Source of the DNA: Candidatus Cloacimonadota bacterium | Lineage (GTDB): Bacteria > Cloacimonadota > Cloacimonadia > Cloacimonadales > TCS61 | Reading direction: 5' to 3' | DNA length: 9,375 nt | Assembly (NCBI GenBank): GCA_018654125.1 | Contig: JABIME010000192.1 | Span: forward strand, 1-9,375 | In this document: piece after piece, positions 6,718 to 9,375 of the stretch | Layout of the letters: each line of letters begins with the position of its first letter | Position numbering within the stretch: the first letter of the stretch is position 1 | Notes under the pieces: model-generated | What the model was told of the DNA's origin: nothing | The model's input: the letters and a program-made list of their open reading frames with translations, nothing else | The model's database searches: none | Made by a program: the position numbers and the translations under genes

Positions 6718-6788
6718 TGTCAAGTTGAATTAAAATCACAGTTTAAATACTGGTTGGAACGAGAAGCGATCCAACAAAATTATTGACA
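6718..6788. promoter_or_regulatory. Divergent intergenic region with two perfect TTGACA boxes
   Basis: The 172 bp between the thioesterase (-) and the coiled-coil gene (+) has a perfect TTGACA on each strand, pointing outward toward its gene: 6723-6718 on the - strand and 6783-6788 on the + strand. Neither has a convincing -10 at 16-18 bp. On the - strand TATAAA (6707-6702) is only 10 bp away. On the + strand the nearest candidate, TAGGAT (6812-6817), is 23 bp away. They could be -35 boxes for a divergent promoter pair, but the missing -10 elements keep confidence low. Confidence 0.3.
6753..6775. repeat. Small inverted repeat (hairpin or operator) upstream of the coiled-coil gene
   Basis: GTTGGA (6753-6758) pairs with TCCAAC (6770-6775). 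Inside, after one A-A mismatch, CG (6760-6761) pairs with CG (6767-6768) around an AGAAG loop. It ends 7 bp before the + strand TTGACA. There is no following T-tract, so it is not an intrinsic terminator. An operator or a chance hairpin are both possible. Confidence 0.35.
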
Positions 6789-6833
6789 CATAAAACAACT
6801 GGGAAAGTTTTTAGGATAGAAATCAAAGGAAGT

Positions 6834-6839
6834 GGGAGG
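6834..6839 (+). promoter_or_regulatory. Shine-Dalgarno deciding the start of the coiled-coil gene
   Basis: GGGAGG lies 4 nt before ATG 6844. An in-frame GTG at 6832 overlaps this SD and is therefore unlikely to be the start; starting at 6844 also puts a clean signal peptide at the N-terminus. Confidence 0.75.
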
Positions 6840-6843
6840 AAGA

Positions 6844-7335
6844 ATGAGAAGAGCAATTATTATTATTATGTTATTGAGCTTAGCATTATGTCTTAGTGCT
6901 CAGCAAAGTCAGCAAATTAAACAAAATCAACAAATGCAACAGAACAAAAAAGTAACTGCAAAAAAAATGAATTATGAGTTAGAGTATCAGAAACTGAATG
7001 ATGTTTATAAGAAACTGCAAGCAAGAGAGAAAGAAGTTCGTATAAAATGGAGAAACTTGAACGATAAACATAACAAATATGTTGAGAGTTCTAATACAAA
7101 AAAGGCAGAAGTTGATGCTCTAAAAAAAGCAAATGCAAATTTACAAAAAAGGAGAAACGAATTTAAACTTAATTGGGAAAATTTGCAAACAAGGCATAAT
7201 GCATTAATGGAAAGACAAAAAAAAATGAAAGCAGAAATTGTACTATTAAAAGCAGAAAATGCTACGTTAAAAGCTGAATTAGAGAAGCTAAAACCAAAGA
7301 AAAAGAACGTTAAAAAAACTGTAACCAAAAGTTAA
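6844..7335 (+). CDS. Secreted coiled-coil protein with a 42-residue tandem repeat, unknown function
   Basis: I do not recognise a family. The 163-residue product begins with a signal peptide (MRR, a hydrophobic stretch to about residue 17, probable cleavage after LSA19), so it should be exported to the periplasm or beyond. The mature N-terminus is Gln-rich (nine Gln in residues 20-34). Residues about 43-150 are strongly helical and charged, consistent with a long coiled coil. Residues 57-98 and 99-140 are a tandem duplication of 42 residues (six heptads) with 17 identities and no gaps, each with L-Q-x-R, W-x-N-L, H-N and K-A-E landmarks. The C-terminus is Lys-rich. A Cys at 16 lies in the signal region, but the context (LALC) lacks the small residue expected just before a lipobox Cys. 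It has its own SD and terminator, so it is probably monocistronic. OmpH/Skp has similar size, but its N-terminal beta segment is not seen. Confidence 0.75.
   Translation: MRRAIIIIMLLSLALCLSAQQSQQIKQNQQMQQNKKVTAKKMNYELEYQKLNDVYKKLQAREKEVRIKWRNLNDKHNKYVESSNTKKAEVDALKKANANLQKRRNEFKLNWENLQTRHNALMERQKKMKAEIVLLKAENATLKAELEKLKPKKKNVKKTVTKS
7012..7137 (+). repeat. Protein repeat unit 1 (42 codons)
   Basis: Residues 57-98 of the coiled-coil protein. It aligns without gaps to the next 42 residues, with 17 identities and shared Trp69, Asn71-Leu72, His76-Asn77, Lys87-Ala88-Glu89 and Asn97-Ala98. Confidence 0.8.
7138..7263 (+). repeat. Protein repeat unit 2 (42 codons)
   Basis: Residues 99-140, directly abutting unit 1. 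Trp111, Asn113-Leu114, His118-Asn119, Lys129-Ala130-Glu131 and Asn139-Ala140 are the counterparts of the unit 1 landmarks. The DNA has diverged well beyond the protein pattern, suggesting an old duplication kept by selection. Confidence 0.8.
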
Positions 7336-7352
7336 TGCATAATAAATATTTT

Positions 7353-7382
7353 GAGGAAGCTAATTAGCTTCCTCTTTTTTTT
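7353..7382 (+). terminator. Intrinsic terminator of the coiled-coil gene
   Basis: GAGGAAGCTAA (7353-7363) is followed at once by its exact reverse complement (7364-7374), which would fold as a stem of about 9 bp with a four-base loop, then eight T (7375-7382). It lies 17 bp after the coiled-coil stop. The ATG of the next gene begins at the base after the last T. Confidence 0.9.
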
Positions 7383-8141
7383 ATGAAATATACTGAAAAT
7401 ATTTTTAGAGAGTTCACCTATAAAAAACAAGGGAAAAAACTTGTAGAGCTAATCAGCAAAATTGAGGTCAACTGGCATAAAAAGCAGTTGCGAGTTGAAT
7501 TGCTCGAAGAATTCCAAACATATCTCAATTACAAAAATCATGAAATTAATCATGATCTTTCTACTTTATCTAAAAGAGAATTTATTGCCTTTGCAGTGCC
7601 TATTGAACAAGAATTTGGCAAAGATAGAAAAGATGATGAATTTATAATTCTAACGCAAGACGAACATCCAAAACAGAGGGAATCCATTCCGTTATACTTA
7701 ATTTTAGATAATCTGCGTTCAGCTTTTAATATTGGCTCCATATTCCGCTCTGCAGAATGTTTTGGGGTATCACACATCTATCTTTGTGGATACACACCAA
7801 CACCTGAGAATATGAAAGTTAAAAAAACTGCAATGGGAACAGAAAAATATGTAAGCTGGTCATCTCACGCTTCTGTAAAAGAAATAGTAGCAAAATTAAA
7901 ACAAGATAAAGTTACTATTTATGCCCTAGAAACAACCACTCAATCAGAGGATATTTCTAAAATAGAATATAAAAAACCATGTGCTCTCATACTAGGAAAT
8001 GAAGCTCTTGGAATCTCAGAAGACTCACTAAAACTTGCGGATAAGATTGTACAAATTCCACTTTCCGGTTGGAAGAATTCTTTGAATGTTGGTGTGTGTA
8101 CAGCAATTTGCTGTTACGAGATCAATAAGCAGTGGAAGTAA
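7383..8141 (+). CDS. SpoU/TrmH-family RNA 2'-O-methyltransferase
   Basis: The SPOUT fold (about residues 102-252) carries the three SpoU motifs for S-adenosylmethionine-dependent ribose methylation of RNA. Motif 1 is DNLRSAFNIGSIFRSAECFG (109-128), with Asn110 and Arg122. Motif 2 is ALILGNEALGIS (201-212), with Asn206-Glu207. Motif 3 is IPLSGWKNSLNVGV (225-238), with Ser233-Leu-Asn235. The deep trefoil knot lies across motifs 2 and 3. The N-terminal 100 residues are a charged helical extension with no recognised domain, possibly for RNA binding. Whether the target is tRNA (as TrmH, Gm18) or 23S rRNA cannot be told. ATG 7383 is the only plausible start: a TAG lies in frame 15 nt upstream, and the next start-like codon is a TTG at residue 36. 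It directly follows a terminator T-tract and has no SD, unlike its neighbours. Confidence 0.88.
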   Translation: MKYTENIFREFTYKKQGKKLVELISKIEVNWHKKQLRVELLEEFQTYLNYKNHEINHDLSTLSKREFIAFAVPIEQEFGKDRKDDEFIILTQDEHPKQRESIPLYLILDNLRSAFNIGSIFRSAECFGVSHIYLCGYTPTPENMKVKKTAMGTEKYVSWSSHASVKEIVAKLKQDKVTIYALETTTQSEDISKIEYKKPCALILGNEALGISEDSLKLADKIVQIPLSGWKNSLNVGVCTAICCYEINKQWK

Positions 8142-8178
8142 TTCCTAAAACAATTAGAAGATAACAAATAAATGTTTG

Positions 8179-8220
8179 CATTCCTCAATAAAAACACTAA
8201 ATTATTTATAATTGAGAATG
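8179..8220. repeat. Imperfect inverted repeat around the -10 box
   Basis: CATTC-C-TCAAT (8179-8189) and ATTGAGAATG (8211-8220) are reverse complements apart from one extra C in the left arm. The 21 bp between the arms contains most of the TATAAT at 8207-8212, and the right arm overlaps the probable transcription start. It could be an operator or a leader hairpin; chance is possible in AT-rich DNA. Confidence 0.4.
8207..8212 (+). promoter_or_regulatory. Probable -10 element of the sorting-tail/DOMON operon
   Basis: A perfect TATAAT lies 36 bp before ATG 8248, placing a transcription start at about 8219 and a leader of about 29 nt. No good -35 is found at 16-18 bp. TTGCAT at 8176-8181 is 25 bp away, too far for a sigma70-type pair. 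The position after a stand-alone gene supports a promoter here. Confidence 0.4.
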
Positions 8221-8237
8221 AATCTCAGTATTAACAT

Positions 8238-8243
8238 AGGAGG
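8238..8243 (+). promoter_or_regulatory. Shine-Dalgarno deciding the start of the sorting-tail protein
   Basis: AGGAGG lies 4 nt before ATG 8248 and only 1 nt before the adjacent ATG at 8245. Spacing and the signal peptide (starting MKHF) both favour 8248. Upstream in-frame TTG 8212 and ATG 8218 lie at or next to the -10 box and are discounted. Confidence 0.8.
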
Positions 8244-8247
8244 AATG

Positions 8248-8775
8248 ATGAAACATTTTATTATAATGATGCTAGTTTTAATTTTTTCACTTAGCTTGTC
8301 TGCAGAGATATTTATCATAAATACTTCACAACAGAATTATGAATTCGACCTAGTCGATATCATAGATATAAACTTTGATGATGAGTCTTTGATGCTGCAA
8401 ACATCAGAAATGACACACACTTTTCTATTTGAAGATATTCTATATATGGATTTTGATACAACAACAGGAATTGATCCGTCTGAAGTACCAATTAGTAGTG
8501 CTTTCCAACTAAACCAAAATTATCCAAATCCTTTTAATCCGGATACAAACATAAGCTTTAGTATGGATGTTACCAGTAAAGTAGAAATAGACATTTACAA
8601 CGCTAAAGGACAAAAAATCAGAAATCTGGTTGATGGATTTTTCTCTGATGGGGAACATATAGTTAACTGGAATGGGAAGACAGATGAACAAAAAATGGCT
8701 CCTTCTGGGATCTATTTTTACAGAATGAGTAATAATGGTATTTATAGAAACCGCAAAATGATCTTAATGAAATAG
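8248..8775 (+). CDS. Small exported protein with C-terminal YPNPFNP sorting tail
   Basis: The 175-residue product has a signal peptide (residues 1-19, probable cleavage after LSLSA). A mature segment of only about 65 residues follows, then a C-terminal domain at about 85-175. That domain starts FQLNQNYPNPFNPDTNISF and continues through VEIDIYNAKGQKI and NWNGKTDEQ to GIYFYRM, ending in a basic RKMILMK. This is the pattern of type IX secretion (Por) type A sorting domains and the related FlgD-Ig-like tails of the FCB group, so export to the cell surface is expected. The short mature part holds two similar beta-rich segments at 31-43 and 57-69 (F-x3-D-I-x4-F), 26 residues apart. The cargo function is unknown; it has no visible enzyme motif. 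The TAG stop is shared with the SD of the DOMON gene, so the two form an operon. Confidence 0.85.
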   Translation: MKHFIIMMLVLIFSLSLSAEIFIINTSQQNYEFDLVDIIDINFDDESLMLQTSEMTHTFLFEDILYMDFDTTTGIDPSEVPISSAFQLNQNYPNPFNPDTNISFSMDVTSKVEIDIYNAKGQKIRNLVDGFFSDGEHIVNWNGKTDEQKMAPSGIYFYRMSNNGIYRNRKMILMK

Positions 8776-8779
8776 GAGG
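8774..8779 (+). promoter_or_regulatory. DOMON-gene ribosome binding site overlapping upstream stop
   Basis: AGGAGG uses the last two bases of the TAG stop of the sorting-tail gene and lies 8 nt before ATG 8788. It ties translation of the two genes together. Confidence 0.8.
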
Positions 8780-8787
8780 ATTTTAAG

Positions 8788-9360
8788 ATGAAAAAATATA
8801 TGATTTTTATGTTAATTAGTATTGTGGCAATAACATCTGCTACAGATATGGTCGTAAATTATACAGATGGAAGCATGATCTCAATTCCAATTGAACAAGT
8901 AGATCAGATAACATTTGAACAATATGAAATGGTAACAGTAGAAGGTATAGAATTACAATGGCGTACAGATGATGAATATCTTTATGTGAATGTATCTGCT
9001 CCCACAACTGGTTGGGTAGCGGTAGGTTTTGATCCCACCAATCAGATGGCCGATGCAAATATAATTATTGGCTATGTTGATGATGGTGGTGATCTTTTTA
9101 TCCGTGACGATTTTGGAACTTCACCCACCTCCCATGCCTCCGATGAATCTTTGGGTGGAGTGAATAATATCACTCAAGAGTATGGAATGGAAGAAAATGA
9201 TATGACAAAGCTACATTTTAGAATTCCTCTAAACTCCGGTGATATGTATGACAAAGTATTAGTTCCCGGCAATAGTTACAACATCATACTTGCTTATGGC
9301 TCTGCCGATAACTTTACGGGATTTCACACACTGGCTACCGGAACCAATATTGAGTTGTAA
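8788..9360 (+). CDS. Exported DOMON-domain protein, possible haem binder
   Basis: The 190-residue product has a signal peptide (1-18, cleavage after ITSA). A short module follows at about 19-45 (MVVNYTDGSMISIPIEQVDQITF), of the Y-x-DG...I-x-x-ItF type often seen at the start of secreted Bacteroidetes-like proteins. A DOMON domain fills about 53-185: GWVAVGFD, QMADANIIIGYV, RDDFG, SLGGVNNI, RIPLNSGD and YNIILAYG are its landmarks. DOMON domains are extracytoplasmic beta sandwiches that bind haem or sugars. Met87 and His180, 93 residues apart, resemble the Met/His haem b ligand pair of the cellobiose dehydrogenase cytochrome domain; that assignment is inference. There is no membrane anchor, lipobox or C-terminal sorting tail, so it may stay in the periplasm. 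It is the second gene of an operon with the sorting-tail protein; the window ends 15 bp after the stop. Confidence 0.85.
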   Translation: MKKYMIFMLISIVAITSATDMVVNYTDGSMISIPIEQVDQITFEQYEMVTVEGIELQWRTDDEYLYVNVSAPTTGWVAVGFDPTNQMADANIIIGYVDDGGDLFIRDDFGTSPTSHASDESLGGVNNITQEYGMEENDMTKLHFRIPLNSGDMYDKVLVPGNSYNIILAYGSADNFTGFHTLATGTNIEL

Positions 9361-9375
9361 TTAAATAAGAATTAA

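Noticed and set aside
6832..6843. GTG start for the coiled-coil protein
   Set aside because: It overlaps the SD itself and would add charged residues (MGGR) before the signal peptide; ATG 6844 fits better.
6844..6900. Lipoprotein signal in the coiled-coil protein
   Set aside because: Cys16 is preceded by L-A-L; the residue before a lipobox Cys should be Gly, Ala or Ser. Signal peptidase I cleavage after LSA is more likely.
6844..7335. OmpH/Skp periplasmic chaperone
   Set aside because: Size and coiled coil are similar, but the N-terminal beta segment of Skp is absent and a 42-residue tandem repeat is not a Skp trait.
7462..7647. Short + strand reading frame inside the methyltransferase gene
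   Set aside because: It overlaps the SpoU methyltransferase in another frame and has neither an SD nor a family pattern.
8212..8247. Longer N-terminus of the sorting-tail protein from TTG 8212 or ATG 8218
   Set aside because: These codons coincide with the -10 box and the likely transcription start, and the AGGAGG at 8238-8243 serves ATG 8248.
1..9375. Alternative genetic code suggested by the lack of TGA stops
   Set aside because: All recognised proteins read full length with the standard bacterial code and use TGG for Trp; no in-frame TGA is needed to extend any gene.

Overview
The window is AT-rich bacterial chromosome with tightly packed genes. Its first half (1-4855) is the 3' end of the spc/alpha ribosomal protein operon: secY (5'-truncated by the window edge), map, infA, rpmJ, rpsM, rpsK, rpsD, rpoA and rplQ. 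All are on the + strand with gaps of about 10-35 bp, and the run closes with a strong intrinsic terminator. secY is followed directly by map without adk, an order familiar from Bacteroidetes-like genomes. Two genes at the far end encode exported proteins. One carries a C-terminal tail with a YPNPFNP motif, as in type IX secretion (Por-type) or FlgD-Ig-like tails; the other is a DOMON-domain protein. These features with the low GC suggest the FCB superphylum. Candidatus Cloacimonadota is my best guess, but it is an inference, not something the sequence proves.

The second half is a set of separate units. mgtE (a CBS-domain Mg2+ transporter) follows the terminator on the + strand. A hotdog-fold acyl-CoA thioesterase gene converges on it from the - strand. 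A 172 bp divergent intergenic region then leads to a small secreted coiled-coil protein with a clear 42-residue internal duplication, closed by its own hairpin terminator. A SpoU/TrmH-type RNA 2'-O-methyltransferase begins exactly where that terminator's T-tract ends and has no visible ribosome binding site. Last comes an apparent two-gene operon, with a perfect TATAAT upstream, encoding the small sorting-tail protein and the DOMON protein.

The ribosomal block covers translation initiation (IF-1), N-terminal Met removal (Map), ribosome assembly (S13, S11, S4, L36, L17), transcription (RpoA) and secretion (SecY). It shows recurrent overlap of stop codons with Shine-Dalgarno sequences, a TTG start on rpsM behind a perfect SD, and no TGA stops. 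The accessory end is more unusual. The last two proteins share a short beta-rich N-terminal module at the same position after their signal peptides. Only the first has a sorting tail, while the second has candidate haem ligands in its DOMON domain. I found no mobile elements, CRISPR arrays, tRNA or rRNA genes, and no stretch above 300 bp lacks a gene.
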